Shown here: positions 45,521 to 54,793 of the stretch, in pieces
Layout: every line of letters begins with the position of its first letter
Position numbering within the stretch: position 1 is the stretch's first letter
From: Halomonas sp. CH40
GTDB lineage: Bacteria; Pseudomonadota; Gammaproteobacteria; Pseudomonadales; Halomonadaceae
DNA: 64,000 bases
Assembly: GCA_041875495.1 (NCBI GenBank)
Contig: CP112982.1
Coordinates: 2,418,001 to 2,482,000, forward strand
Direction of reading: 5' to 3'
Program-made: the position numbers and the translations under genes
Notes under the pieces: model-generated
Database searches by the model: none
What the model saw: the letters and a program-made list of their open reading frames with translations, nothing else
Told to the model about the DNA's origin: nothing

Positions 45521-47047
45521 ATGCAGCAGACCACCGAACAACGGCTCAAGGCCCGAATTGCTGAGCTTGAAGCACACAATCAACAATTACAGGAAGACAA
45601 ACAGCATTATCAATGGCTGGCCGAAAGCACCACCGACCTGATTTCACGGCATGCCCGGGATGGCACCTTTGTGTACGCGTCCAATGCTGCTCGGGATTTA
45701 TTGGGCTATGCGCCGGAAGAACTGATCGGCGTTTCCGCCTATCAGCTGTTCCACCCCGCAGATCTGAGTGACCTGCTGAACAAGTCACCTCGAGTGTATT
45801 ATCACGCTGGTTTTTATCAGCAAACCTATCGCTTTCGCGCCAAAAGCGGCCATTACGTCTGGTTTGAAACCACCAGCCGCACCCGCCGCGACCCTGCCAC
45901 CGGCGAGTTGATCGATATTCTGTGTGTTTCCCGGGATGTGGGGCGGCGTATTAAGGTGGAAGCCCATCGCGAGCGTCTGGCTCAGGTGGTGGAATCCACC
46001 TCTGACTACGTGCTCTTTGTGGCTGAAGATGGTTCCATTTTCAGCGCCAACGAAGCCGCACGGCGACGCTTTAACCTGCCTCGCTCCACCCAAGCTGTTC
46101 CGCTGAGCCAGGTTTACAGCGATGCCTCGCTCAGTCTACTCAACAAGGTGGTGTTTCCCGCTGTGGCCCGCTACGGCTCCTGGAGCGGCGAGCTGGAGAT
46201 GCGCGGTCATGATGGGCTGATCCCGGTGTTAAGCGTCGTTCAGGCCCATCGTGGCCGAGGGGCTGAACCCGGTCATCATTCGTTGCTGAATCACGATATC
46301 CGTCTGCGCAAGCACGCTGAAGCCCAGGCGCGCCGCCATCAGGAACAGATTGCCCATGCCAACCGGCTGGCAACCCTGGGCGAGCTGACCTCCAATATTG
46401 CTCACGAGCTCAATCAGCCGCTCGGCGCCATCGCCAATTACGCCAACGGCGCCCTACTCACCCTGCAGGCTAACCCTGAGCTGCCTGCGCAGGCGCTTGC
46501 CCATCCGCTTACCCAGATTGATCATCAGGTTCAGCGCCTGGCTGAACGCCTGCGCCATATCCGGCGCTTTATTCGCACCGGTGGCACCCAGTGTCGCCGG
46601 GTGCAGCTTTCCCGAGTGATTGAAGCCGCCCGGCAGCTTTGCGAATGGCGCTATCAGCAAGCCAATCTGGACATCAGACAATCACACTCTGCTGCCGATT
46701 TATACGTCATGGCCGACCCGGTGGCGCTGGAGCAGGTATTCGTCAATCTTTTATTGAATGCACTGGAGGCCAGCCGCCAGCACCCTGGCGCACGCCATGT
46801 CCAGCTCAGTGTTGAAACCGATACTCGAAACTCCCTGGTTGTGCGTGTGGATGACCAAGGCCCCGGCGTGCCTGACGAGCAACAGGCCGAGGTGTTTAAC
46901 GCCTTTCACTCTACCCGTGCCGAAGGCTTGGGGTTGGGGCTGGCCATCAGCCGCTCTCTGATGGAAGCCATGGGCGGCGCACTCAGCGTTAGCCATAGCC
47001 CGCTGTTTAGCGGCGCACGCTTTAGCGCTAGACTACGCTGCGCTTAA
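45521..47047 (+). CDS. PAS-containing sensor histidine kinase
   Basis: A 508-residue soluble kinase from the ATG at 45521. Residues 1-30 are a coiled coil (LKARIAELEAHNQQLQEDK). Two PAS domains follow (about 25-150 and 150-270). The phosphoacceptor His lies in GELTSNIAHELNQPLGAIANYANG, and the ATPase domain has FVNLLLNALEAS, DDQGPGVP and GLGLGLAISRSLME. No membrane helix is seen, so it senses a cytoplasmic signal. It is paired with the FixJ-type regulator 37 bases downstream; the pair resembles the FixLJ/TtrSR/DctB layout. Confidence 0.9.
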   Translation: MQQTTEQRLKARIAELEAHNQQLQEDKQHYQWLAESTTDLISRHARDGTFVYASNAARDLLGYAPEELIGVSAYQLFHPADLSDLLNKSPRVYYHAGFYQQTYRFRAKSGHYVWFETTSRTRRDPATGELIDILCVSRDVGRRIKVEAHRERLAQVVESTSDYVLFVAEDGSIFSANEAARRRFNLPRSTQAVPLSQVYSDASLSLLNKVVFPAVARYGSWSGELEMRGHDGLIPVLSVVQAHRGRGAEPGHHSLLNHDIRLRKHAEAQARRHQEQIAHANRLATLGELTSNIAHELNQPLGAIANYANGALLTLQANPELPAQALAHPLTQIDHQVQRLAERLRHIRRFIRTGGTQCRRVQLSRVIEAARQLCEWRYQQANLDIRQSHSAADLYVMADPVALEQVFVNLLLNALEASRQHPGARHVQLSVETDTRNSLVVRVDDQGPGVPDEQQAEVFNAFHSTRAEGLGLGLAISRSLMEAMGGALSVSHSPLFSGARFSARLRCA

Positions 47048-47084
47048 TCTGTGTATGCAAGATGACTAACGGGAAAAGTTCCTG

Positions 47085-47744
47085 ATGGATACGTCGTATC
47101 AAGAAAATACGGGCAGGCGCGATAGCACTGACCGTGACATTGCCATTGTGGATGACGACCAGGCGCTGCGTGACTCGCTCGTCTGGCTGCTAGGTTCAGT
47201 GGGCCTGGAGGCTGCAGCCTTTGCCGATGGCGACAGCTTTCTGGCCAGCCCGCATAACTGGAAGGTGGTGCTGCTTGATGTGCGCATGCCCGGCCTCAGC
47301 GGCCTACAGGTGCAACAGCAATTGGCTGAGCGGGGAGCAACCGCCGTGGTGATCATGATGAGCGGACACGGGGATGTTCCCATGGCCACGCAGGCGCTCA
47401 AGAACGGGGCCTTTGATTTTATCGAAAAGCCCTTCAACCATCAGCAGCTGATCGATAGCCTTCAGGAGGCGTTGACTCAGGCGCAATGCCGTCATCAACG
47501 CAATCTGCAGCACCATGAACTGAGTCGGCGCTTTGCTACCTTGCGCCCCAAGGAGCAGCAGATCATCACCCTTGTCGCTCAAGGGATGACCAGCCGTGAG
47601 ATTGCCGAAAAAATGGCCATCAGCGCCAAAACAGTGGAAGTCTATCGACAGAGAGCAATGAAAGCTCTTGGCGCCAACAATCTGGCTGAGCTTGTCAGGC
47701 AGGCCGTTGCCTTGGGTCTAGTATCTGCCCTACCTGAAGCTTGA
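47085..47744 (+). CDS. FixJ/NarL-type response regulator
   Basis: A 219-residue regulator. Phosphoacceptor Asp65 lies in VVLLDVRMPGLSGLQ and Lys115 in FIEKPF. The C-terminal LuxR-type helix-turn-helix reads LRPKEQQIITLVAQGMTSREIAEKMAISAKTVEVYRQ (about residues 150-187). It is the partner of the PAS kinase upstream. Regulated genes are unknown; the adjacent dioxygenase gene may share its operon. Confidence 0.93.
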   Translation: MDTSYQENTGRRDSTDRDIAIVDDDQALRDSLVWLLGSVGLEAAAFADGDSFLASPHNWKVVLLDVRMPGLSGLQVQQQLAERGATAVVIMMSGHGDVPMATQALKNGAFDFIEKPFNHQQLIDSLQEALTQAQCRHQRNLQHHELSRRFATLRPKEQQIITLVAQGMTSREIAEKMAISAKTVEVYRQRAMKALGANNLAELVRQAVALGLVSALPEA

Positions 47745-47759
47745 GTCTCAAACAAACTC

Positions 47760-48785
47760 TCAGATCAAAGGCACAATCTCACCGTTGGAGCTTTCCAGCG
47801 TCTGACTAAAACGCTCGAAATCAACGGCTTGATCGCTAGCTTGCTGCTGATTGAGTGCGCTCAACATCCCCAGCAGGGTATCCATGCCGTTTTCCTGCTC
47901 TCCCAGCGCTGCAAAGGCCTGTAGATGCGGCACGCTCTGGTCATCAAAGCCCAGCTTGATCGGCGAGTCGATAATATTGACCTGGGTGCCGTCCGGCACA
48001 CGCCCGAAAATTGATTCGATATCTTCCGGGAACATACGGATACAGCCACGGCTGGCACGCATACCAATACCATCCGGCTGGTTGGTACCGTGAATCAGGT
48101 AACCTGGAATATCGAGCAGAATGGCGTGTTCGCCCAGTGGGTTATCCGGGCCGGGTGGCACGACACTCGGCGGTGGCTCGCCCTGGGCGGCGGCTTCTTC
48201 GCGCATGGATTCTGGCGGATACCAGGCCGGGTCTTTCAGGCGCATGGTCGTTTCGGTCACTCCCAGCGGGGTATTGTAGCCATCGCGGCCAATCCCGATG
48301 GGGTAGGTTTCCACCCTTGCCGTTTCGCCTTCAGCGGGCTCAGGATAGTAATAAAGACGCAGCTCAGCTAGGTTGATTACAATCCCGGTACGCTCGGCAT
48401 CAGGCAGAATATGCTGCCCCGGAATCACCACCTCGGTTCCTTCACCCGGCACCCAGATGCTCACCTCAGGGTTGGCACGAATAATTTCTTCGTAACCCAC
48501 ATTATGGTCACGGGCGATATCAATCAGCGTATCTTCGTATTCAGCCTCAACGCGATAGACTTCCCCTACCATATTGCCAGCATCTGGCAGCGGATAGTGT
48601 CCTTTGGGCCATTCAGATTCTTCCGCCTGAGCAGCCAGAGTAAAACACCAGGATGCCAGCGTCGCCGCCCCCGCCTTGCCAACTCTGCTGGAACAGACAC
48701 AGCACCCGCCCTTTTTCAGAACGCGAACCAGCCTCTTGAACAACGGCAATACAGGTTGTAAAACGGCATTTACGAATGAGGGCAT
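47760..48785 (-). CDS. L,D-transpeptidase (YkuD family) with LysM-like segment
   Basis: A 341-residue cell-wall enzyme that would form 3-3 cross-links or attach proteins to peptidoglycan in the periplasm. A signal segment (about residues 35-55, ending LAAQA) follows a long basic N-terminus. A LysM-like stretch (YRVEAEYEDTLIDIARDHNVGYEEIIRANP) and the catalytic domain with YLIHGTNQPDGIGMRASRGCIRM follow, with the active Cys in RGCIRM. AAGGAAC lies upstream of the ATG. Resembles ErfK/YbiS. The C-terminal 60 residues are unrecognised. Confidence 0.9.
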   Translation of the reverse strand: MPSFVNAVLQPVLPLFKRLVRVLKKGGCCVCSSRVGKAGAATLASWCFTLAAQAEESEWPKGHYPLPDAGNMVGEVYRVEAEYEDTLIDIARDHNVGYEEIIRANPEVSIWVPGEGTEVVIPGQHILPDAERTGIVINLAELRLYYYPEPAEGETARVETYPIGIGRDGYNTPLGVTETTMRLKDPAWYPPESMREEAAAQGEPPPSVVPPGPDNPLGEHAILLDIPGYLIHGTNQPDGIGMRASRGCIRMFPEDIESIFGRVPDGTQVNIIDSPIKLGFDDQSVPHLQAFAALGEQENGMDTLLGMLSALNQQQASDQAVDFERFSQTLESSNGEIVPLI

Positions 48786-49038
48786 GACAGTTCCTTCAAC
48801 AAATCATCTGACAGCATCTTAACAAAGCATCGACAAAAACATTTAACGTTAGTTGCCTGTGTCAGAATTAAAAGGCCTTTTTTTGTAGGCTGCACTGGGT
48901 TTTGCGACAGCCCCACCAATGAGAAAAGCGATTACTCCCTGTTTTTGCTAAGCTAGGATGTAGGTATTTGTTGCGAGTTTTGAGACTGATATCAGGCACT
49001 TCTCCCATTTTGCACATGAGCCACTTGACGAGGCCTCT

Positions 49039-49242
49039 ATGACAATCGTTCCGAATGAGTTTCCGGAGCTCAGGTTCATTTGTTGGCATAAGTCACCCGA
49101 GTTACCCATGGAAGAGCGGGAAGCATTTAACCTCTACGAACGCAACTGGCGTTACGTAGATGTGGGTGCCATGTCCTCTAAAGAAAAAGCCTTAATTAAA
49201 CGCCTCACCGCGACATATGGCCATGGGGTACTCAATGTCTGA
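49039..49242 (+). CDS. Small protein upstream of an AbiEii-like nucleotidyltransferase
   Basis: A 67-residue protein (ELRFICWHKSPELPMEEREAF, then YERNWRYVDVGAMSSKEKALIKRLTATYGHGVLNV) with GAGG five bases before its ATG. It is acidic-basic mixed and has no recognised domain. The last residues overlap the first codons of the next gene, so the two are coupled. By position it could be the antitoxin or a partner of the nucleotidyltransferase. Function is inferred from context only. The 253 bases before it (48786-49038) hold nothing clear. Confidence 0.65.
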   Translation: MTIVPNEFPELRFICWHKSPELPMEEREAFNLYERNWRYVDVGAMSSKEKALIKRLTATYGHGVLNV

Positions 49243-49993
49243 GGATAAACAAGCCCACCATCAACGGATCGCCGCTATTTTGAGACGTATGAATTCTGAT
49301 GTGCTTGAAAAAACTGAGTGTGTTTTCGGCGGAGGCACCGCGATTGCGCTGCAAATCAACGAATTTCGATTAAGCACCGACATTGACTTTCTGTGTGCAA
49401 GTCAAGAAGGCTATCGCATGCTTAGGGGCTTAGTCGATCAATATTCCATAACTGGGCTATCTCGGCTGTTCAACGAGCCCGTTGCGCAATTAAGAGAGGT
49501 ACGTGCCGACCGTTACGGCATACGTGCTGTTTTGGAATTTGACAATACACCTGTGAAGTTCGAGATCGTGCGCGAGGACAGGATTGGATTAGATCCTCCA
49601 TCGAAGCACCTTCATGGTGTGCCGCTCATTTCCCGCGACGATGCGTATGCAGAAAAAATGCTCGCCAATTCAGATCGCTGGGGAGATATTGCAGTGCTCA
49701 GCCGAGATGTGCTGGATATAGCAGCGATGATACAGGTGTGGGGCCTTATTCCCTTGGAAGCTGAAAACAAAGCTTACCAAGCTTATGGCAGCACGATTAT
49801 TAAAGACTTGCAGTCGGCTGCGCGACTCCTATTAGACAAGCCCAATTACCGCGAGAAAGCTTTTCGAGAGCTCTCGGTTGAACCCATCATCCAGTCCAAC
49901 CTTGTCTCTACATTGGAATGCCTGCGTCTGGGTGGCGGCCTAGAATCCTCACCACACAACATAACGGAAATTCCAATGCCTTCTTGCAGATGA
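49235..49993 (+). CDS. Nucleotidyltransferase of the AbiEii/AbiGii toxin type
   Basis: A 252-residue protein from the ATG at 49235, with GGGG six bases upstream; ATGs at 49217 and 49223 are in frame. The FGGGTAIALQINEFRLSTDIDF segment holds the nucleotidyltransferase GG-T and DxD-like motifs of the AbiEii family. Residues 120-150 (LEFDNTPVKFEIVRED) supply the third acidic residue. Such proteins act as toxins in type IV-like toxin-antitoxin or abortive infection systems. The usual AbiEi antitoxin is absent; the 67-residue protein before it takes its place. Confidence 0.8.
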   Translation: MSEDKQAHHQRIAAILRRMNSDVLEKTECVFGGGTAIALQINEFRLSTDIDFLCASQEGYRMLRGLVDQYSITGLSRLFNEPVAQLREVRADRYGIRAVLEFDNTPVKFEIVREDRIGLDPPSKHLHGVPLISRDDAYAEKMLANSDRWGDIAVLSRDVLDIAAMIQVWGLIPLEAENKAYQAYGSTIIKDLQSAARLLLDKPNYREKAFRELSVEPIIQSNLVSTLECLRLGGGLESSPHNITEIPMPSCR

Positions 49994-50006
49994 GCCACAA
50001 GAGCGC

Positions 50007-50957
50007 TCAACGGTTGAGAGGCAGCGGATTAAGTGGCTCAATCACCTCTTCACCGTCTTGTATTGCGGCATCATCCAACATTTCAGATGTTTCTTCCTGA
50101 CGATTGGCGCTATCCGTTTCCTGCTCATCCATCTGGCGCAAGGCATCCAGTTCACGCTGCCCACGCTCTTCAATTGCTTCACTCAGATCGATATTGATTT
50201 CCACCCGGCGATTCTGCGCACGCCCTTCTGGCGTATCATTGGAAGCGCGCGGCTCGGTATCGGCAAACCCCTGCACCAGAATGCGTTCAGATGCTAGTTC
50301 GTCATTGACCAATAGCACATTGGCCACTGACGCTGCCCGCATCGCCGATAGATCCCAGTTACTTTCAAACCGTGCGGTGCGGATAGGCACGTTATCCGTA
50401 TGCCCTTCAATCGCCACCGTACCTGGCAGGTCAGCGAAGATATCGGCCATATCAGTTAGCAGAATGGCAAAGGACTCCGTCACATTGGAGGAGCCTGACA
50501 TAAAGCTGCCGCGCTCCTCAATCCGGATCACCACGCGAAAACCATCCACTTCTACCTGGGTAACGTCGCTATTGCCGGTTTCATCAAGCAGGGCGCGGAT
50601 TTTTTCAGCCAGTTCACGGGTTTGCTGACGACGTTGCTGTTCGAGTATCTGGCGCATGGACTCCAGCTGAGATTGCTCTTCCATAGTGCGCTGGCGAATC
50701 TCATCAAGGAGGGTACGGTCGGGCACGGCAGGTGAAAATTTATCCAGTGCAGCACTAGTGCCTTTCGGAATCTGCATGGCTTCAATATCCCGCTGTACGC
50801 CGAACGCCTTGGAAAGCTCACCGGCAATACGCCGAAACTTGTTGGCATCAATTTCAGCAAACGACAGCAGCAGCACGAAAAAACACAGCAGCAAACTCAT
50901 CAGGTCAGCGTAAGTGATCATCCACTGAGGGATATTAGATGTCTTTTTTTTACTCAT
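50007..50957 (-). CDS. motB: Flagellar stator protein MotB/PomB
   Basis: A 316-residue stator subunit. One membrane helix near the N-terminus carries the ion-binding Asp in QWMITYADLMSLLLCFFVLLLSFAE. A plug and linker (about 50-150) precede an OmpA-like peptidoglycan-binding domain (VAIEGHTDNVPIRT, and GRAQNRRVEINI). The acidic sequence and partner suggest a sodium-type stator as in PomB, an inference. It follows motA by three bases. Confidence 0.92.
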   Translation of the reverse strand: MSKKKTSNIPQWMITYADLMSLLLCFFVLLLSFAEIDANKFRRIAGELSKAFGVQRDIEAMQIPKGTSAALDKFSPAVPDRTLLDEIRQRTMEEQSQLESMRQILEQQRRQQTRELAEKIRALLDETGNSDVTQVEVDGFRVVIRIEERGSFMSGSSNVTESFAILLTDMADIFADLPGTVAIEGHTDNVPIRTARFESNWDLSAMRAASVANVLLVNDELASERILVQGFADTEPRASNDTPEGRAQNRRVEINIDLSEAIEERGQRELDALRQMDEQETDSANRQEETSEMLDDAAIQDGEEVIEPLNPLPLNR

Positions 50958-50960
50958 GAA

Positions 50961-51755
50961 TCACGCTGAGTCGTCTGCTTCGTTTTTGGTGCCGCCACCA
51001 CCTTCATCGCGCTGGCGATGCTCGGGTGGCAGATAAATCGTCAGCATCTGCTCCAGTACTCGTGGGTTCTTATCGCCTTTAATCGCCAACACCGCATCTA
51101 TCCACAACTGCTGCATCTTGGCTTCCTGGTTCATCCGCAGCCAGAGTTTGTCAGCAATTGGGCTGGCGAACATGCTGGCGATCATGGCGCCATAAAGCGT
51201 TGTCAGTAGCGCCACAGCCATAGCCGGGCCGATCATCGCCGGATCGTCCATATTGGACAGCATCTGCACCAGGCCTACCAAGGTGCCGATCATCCCCATC
51301 GACGGTGCTACTTCTGCAAAGGCGGAAAACACCTGTCCACCTGCTTCATTGCGCTCCAGGGTCAAAAGCCGCTCCTTGCCAAGCATGTCCTGGATCATTT
51401 CGGCACTGAAACCATCCGCCAGCATCTGTAACCCCTGGGCCAGAAACGGCGAGCTGACATCCTGGCTTTCAAGTACCAGCAGACCCTGCTTGCGTGACAG
51501 CTTGGACAGCTCAACCAACTCATCAATACTTTCCTGGGTGCTGGGCAACTTGAACTTGAACGCACGTGCAGCCGCCTTGAGGGCAAATTTGAACTGGGTC
51601 AGGGTAAACTTGGCCATGACGACAAAGATCGTGCCGCCTACCACTAACAAAAGCCCTGTCGGATTCATGAAGACTTCAGGAGAAGTGCCAAGAATAACGG
51701 CCATGCTGACGAGCACAGCCGCCCCGAGTAGCCCAATTAACGTCGCGAGATCCAC
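50961..51755 (-). CDS. motA: Flagellar stator protein MotA/PomA
   Basis: A 264-residue membrane protein with four helices (about 5-25, 30-50, 150-172 and 182-205). The cytoplasmic loop has the conserved SSPFLAQGLQMLADGFSAEMI, and the family segments PSMGMIGTLVGLVQML and ATLLTTLYGAMIASMFASP-like stretch are present. Length and the N-terminus MDLATLIGLLGAA match PomA rather than E. coli MotA. It converts ion flow to rotation with MotB. Confidence 0.92.
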   Translation of the reverse strand: MDLATLIGLLGAAVLVSMAVILGTSPEVFMNPTGLLLVVGGTIFVVMAKFTLTQFKFALKAAARAFKFKLPSTQESIDELVELSKLSRKQGLLVLESQDVSSPFLAQGLQMLADGFSAEMIQDMLGKERLLTLERNEAGGQVFSAFAEVAPSMGMIGTLVGLVQMLSNMDDPAMIGPAMAVALLTTLYGAMIASMFASPIADKLWLRMNQEAKMQQLWIDAVLAIKGDKNPRVLEQMLTIYLPPEHRQRDEGGGGTKNEADDSA

Positions 51756-51803
51756 AGCAGCTCCTGGGAAATGTAAAAAACTGAAACATTATGCAGGTGG
51801 CAG

Positions 51804-51832
51804 ACCATAGAGCCAAGCCTAGTGTGCGTCAA
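51804..51832 (-). promoter_or_regulatory. Predicted promoter of motAB
   Basis: On the minus strand, TTGACG (51827-51832) and TATGGT (51804-51809) are 17 bases apart, about 50 bases upstream of motA. No sigma-28 (flagellar) consensus was seen in the gap. Confidence 0.5.
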
Positions 51833-51949
51833 CGCTATTATCGCAAAAGCACGCGAAGGCTTGAGTCCTGTTCTGGTATTCTCGCCAGCTTATGCGCCCG
51901 TCAGGCACCGCAATTGCCACCGGCATGTTAAGCCTTGAGCGTCTGGGTA

Positions 51950-52807
51950 TCAGGCGTCGGGTAATACCGCGATCGGGTCCCCCACACGAATAAACGCCCC
52001 CTCGCGGCTAGCCAGTAACGCGTTCTGGCCAAAGTGGGCGCCCTTGAGTGCGGGCTGGGTATTCAACGCCAACAGGGTTTTCAACGGTTCGGCTGGAACG
52101 GGTACCTGCGCGGTCTGCTGGTCAATGGTGGTCACCTTGCAGCGCTGGCAAGGCTCGCAGAAAACAAGCTCAGCTTTTTCACCATCCTCTACTGGCAGCG
52201 TCTGAATGCCGCCCCAACGATCTTCACCCCAGGCTTCATCATGCTCGATCACGATATTAGGCCGAAAACGGCTCATGGGCACCGTATCAAGGCCTTTTTC
52301 ACTAAGCGCCTGGTTAAGCGCCTGTAAAGAAGCCGTTGTGGTGGCCAGATAGGGGTAACCGTCGGCAAAAAAGGTGTGCGCCTGCTGATGACCAAAGGCG
52401 TCTTCAGCCACAGCGCGGGTGAACCCATCAGCAAAGCGCATCAAGCGCAGCCCTTGTGCCGCTGACCCGAGGGCCGATTCAAGCCATTCAGTTACATATT
52501 CGCTTTCTGGCTGAGCCTGGCAATCATCCTGCCAGACGCGCACGCTCTCCGCCGCAGACGACGGTGCCTCCAGCGGCACCTCAATGCTACCCGCCTGGGG
52601 ATGTGACAGGACCAGAGCGCTGTCGGTGATCACGACCTTCAACGTCGCCAGGGCGGGCAATTGGCGCTGGGTGACAAAGCATTGCTGGCGGTCAACCAGC
52701 ATCCAGCGACGATCCCATTCAAACCCGTGGCGATACAGCCGTGCCTGATCAAGGCGAATGCCTTGCATGGATTTGACCGGGTAACAGTAAAGCGCATTCA
52801 CTTGCAT
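51950..52807 (-). CDS. MOSC-domain protein (YcbX-like, lacking ferredoxin domain)
   Basis: A 285-residue protein. An N-terminal MOSC beta-barrel domain (MQVNALYCYPVKSMQGIRLD, FVTQRQLPALATLKV) is followed by the MOSC domain (SRFRPNIVIEH, then VFCEPCQRCKVTTID). E. coli YcbX has an additional C-terminal ferredoxin domain, which is absent here. These proteins use molybdenum cofactor to reduce N-hydroxylated compounds. The ATG overlaps the antiporter stop by one base. Confidence 0.87.
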   Translation of the reverse strand: MQVNALYCYPVKSMQGIRLDQARLYRHGFEWDRRWMLVDRQQCFVTQRQLPALATLKVVITDSALVLSHPQAGSIEVPLEAPSSAAESVRVWQDDCQAQPESEYVTEWLESALGSAAQGLRLMRFADGFTRAVAEDAFGHQQAHTFFADGYPYLATTTASLQALNQALSEKGLDTVPMSRFRPNIVIEHDEAWGEDRWGGIQTLPVEDGEKAELVFCEPCQRCKVTTIDQQTAQVPVPAEPLKTLLALNTQPALKGAHFGQNALLASREGAFIRVGDPIAVLPDA

Positions 52808-54027
52808 TATGGCGTCTCCGATTTTACTACAAGGCGTTTTACCCAGAAGGGGCCAAACAGCTCAAAAAGAATGGTGGAAGTGACCACTGTCGTCACGATC
52901 AATGCACCATGTTCGGGAAAACGCTCGGCGGCCAGCAGTGCCATCCCCATGGCAACGCCTGCCTGGGGTAAAAGCCCCAGGCCAATACGTGGTTCAAGCC
53001 CCGTCACATTACGGCTCAACAAGCGAACACCCAGATAACCACCCACAAATCTTCCCAATATGCGCAAGACAACATACGCCGCTATCGGCACAAGCGCCGC
53101 ATGCAGATTGGCCAGATCCAGGCTGGCCCCGGCCAGCACAAAAAAGAACACCAGAAACGGCCATTCAATCTGCTCAATCTCGGCAAAGGAGCGGGTATGG
53201 TGCACTGAAACGTTCACCACCACAAAGCCGGCCACCATGGCCGCCAGCAAGGCAGAAACGTTGAGATACGCAGACAGGCCAGCAATCAATAACATCAGCG
53301 CCAGCGCTTCCGCCTGAGTGGGCCGCCCGGGTTTCAGTCGACCGGTCAACCAGGCCGCGGGCAAGCCCAGTGTAATCCCCAGCAGCACGCCACCGCCCAA
53401 CTCCCAAAGCGAATGCATTAACGAACCTGTGCCACTATCCGCCAGGCTCACCCAGCTCATTGCCGCCATGGTCAGCCCGAAGATAATCACCCCCCAGGCG
53501 TCATCAATGGCCACGATCCCCAACATCACCCGTGAATTAAGGTTGGTCTGGCCGCTTTCATCAATGGCTTCACTGACCGCAGCCGGGTCGGTCGCAACCG
53601 AAATGGCTGCCAGCGAGGCGGCAACCGCCAGCGGAAAACCCAGGGCCCATAGCCCGGCAAACACAACGGCCAGCGAGCCCAGCACCACGGCGGCCGAGAG
53701 CAGCACAATAATTCGCCCGGTTGATTTCAGGCGGGATAATGTCAGCTCGCCCCCCAGCAAGAACGCCACCATCACCAGCGCCAGGTTGATCAGCGGCTCA
53801 CGCAGGCCTTCCAGAGGAGCTTTGGCCGAGCCAATCACCAGCTGCTGAACGACCGCGTAACCAACCCCTACCAACACTAACAAGGAAATACGCGGCAAGG
53901 CGGTGCGCCGTGACACCGTATCAACCACTATGCTTAAAGACAGCAGCACCCCGAGCAGAATCAGCGCCAGGGTGCTCTCGTTAACGGCGTGAAGCTGAGC
54001 CTCGATATGGCTCAGTAATGTCATCAT
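52807..54027 (-). CDS. Cation/proton antiporter (CPA family)
   Basis: A 406-residue membrane protein with about 12 helices. The ion-exchange helix has ISVATDPAAVSEAID and the paired acidic residues of the next helix are in LGIVAIDDAWGVIIFG. These fit the CPA1/CPA2 Na+/H+ or K+/H+ exchangers. Start at MMTLLSHIEAQL, with GAGAAGG upstream. In a halophile it could expel Na+. It is coupled to the MOSC gene, with no obvious functional link. Confidence 0.88.
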   Translation of the reverse strand: MMTLLSHIEAQLHAVNESTLALILLGVLLSLSIVVDTVSRRTALPRISLLVLVGVGYAVVQQLVIGSAKAPLEGLREPLINLALVMVAFLLGGELTLSRLKSTGRIIVLLSAAVVLGSLAVVFAGLWALGFPLAVAASLAAISVATDPAAVSEAIDESGQTNLNSRVMLGIVAIDDAWGVIIFGLTMAAMSWVSLADSGTGSLMHSLWELGGGVLLGITLGLPAAWLTGRLKPGRPTQAEALALMLLIAGLSAYLNVSALLAAMVAGFVVVNVSVHHTRSFAEIEQIEWPFLVFFFVLAGASLDLANLHAALVPIAAYVVLRILGRFVGGYLGVRLLSRNVTGLEPRIGLGLLPQAGVAMGMALLAAERFPEHGALIVTTVVTSTILFELFGPFWVKRLVVKSETP

Positions 54028-54225
54028 GATAAACCTTCTCTTGGGAGTTGATTATTCGCTTGGCGACACCACATTAACATGATGGCATAACGCGGATGAC
54101 CACGCAGGAAGGTGTTATTCATCCTCGCTTGCTATACCGCTTTCTATACCAAACATGGACACCGGTTAACAATCTGCTACGCTGCATCTGGTCGCAAATG
54201 ACCATCAATAATAAGGAGTCCCCTC

Positions 54226-54651
54226 ATGACAATTGAAAAAATCGCCTATCGTGCCCATGCCACCGCCACCGGTGGCCGTGAAGGCCATGCTGCCTCTTCC
54301 GACGGCGCGCTGGATGTCAAACTCAGCACGCCCACCGAACTGGGTGGCCCAGGCGGTAATGGCACCAACCCTGAGCAGCTGTTTGCCGCGGGCTATTCCG
54401 CCTGCTTTCTGGGCGCCATGAAGCACGTCGCCAGCCAGGAAAAGATCCAGCTGCCGGAAGATGTCAAGATTGACGGCCATGTCGGCATTGGCCCGATCCC
54501 GACAGGCTTCGGGATTGAAGTCGAACTTAAGATCAGCCTGCCGGGCATGGATAAGGCACAGGCGCAAAGCCTGGTGGATAAAGCACATATTGTCTGCCCT
54601 TACTCCAATGCTACCCAGGGCAATATCGACGTCACCCTGACGCTGGTATAA
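54226..54651 (+). CDS. ohr: Organic hydroperoxide resistance protein
   Basis: A 141-residue OsmC/Ohr-family thiol peroxidase that reduces organic hydroperoxides. The two catalytic Cys are in [14 protein letters not shown] and [10 protein letters not shown]. The length and the [19 protein letters not shown] block match Ohr rather than OsmC. AAGGAG lies upstream of the ATG. No ohrR gene is beside it. Confidence 0.94.
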   Translation: MTIEKIAYRAHATATGGREGHAASSDGALDVKLSTPTELGGPGGNGTNPEQLFAAGYSACFLGAMKHVASQEKIQLPEDVKIDGHVGIGPIPTGFGIEVELKISLPGMDKAQAQSLVDKAHIVCPYSNATQGNIDVTLTLV

Positions 54652-54704
54652 GCCTGCGTTCGTACGTTGGGCATTGGTATTTTTGACAACCTGACTGACC
54701 CTTG

Positions 54705-54745
54705 AACAACATCACCGCGCGGCATTGCCCTGCGGTGATGTTGTT
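54705..54745 (+). terminator. Terminator after ohr
   Basis: A 14-bp perfect stem (54705-54718 with 54732-54745; core AACATCACCGC / GCGGTGATGTT) with a 13-base loop is followed by T. It separates ohr from the GST-like gene and rules out an upstream start for the latter. Confidence 0.75.
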
Positions 54746-54793
54746 TATCGCCTGCAAACAGGTCTGAGACACACTGACGGCAAGGAGAAACTG

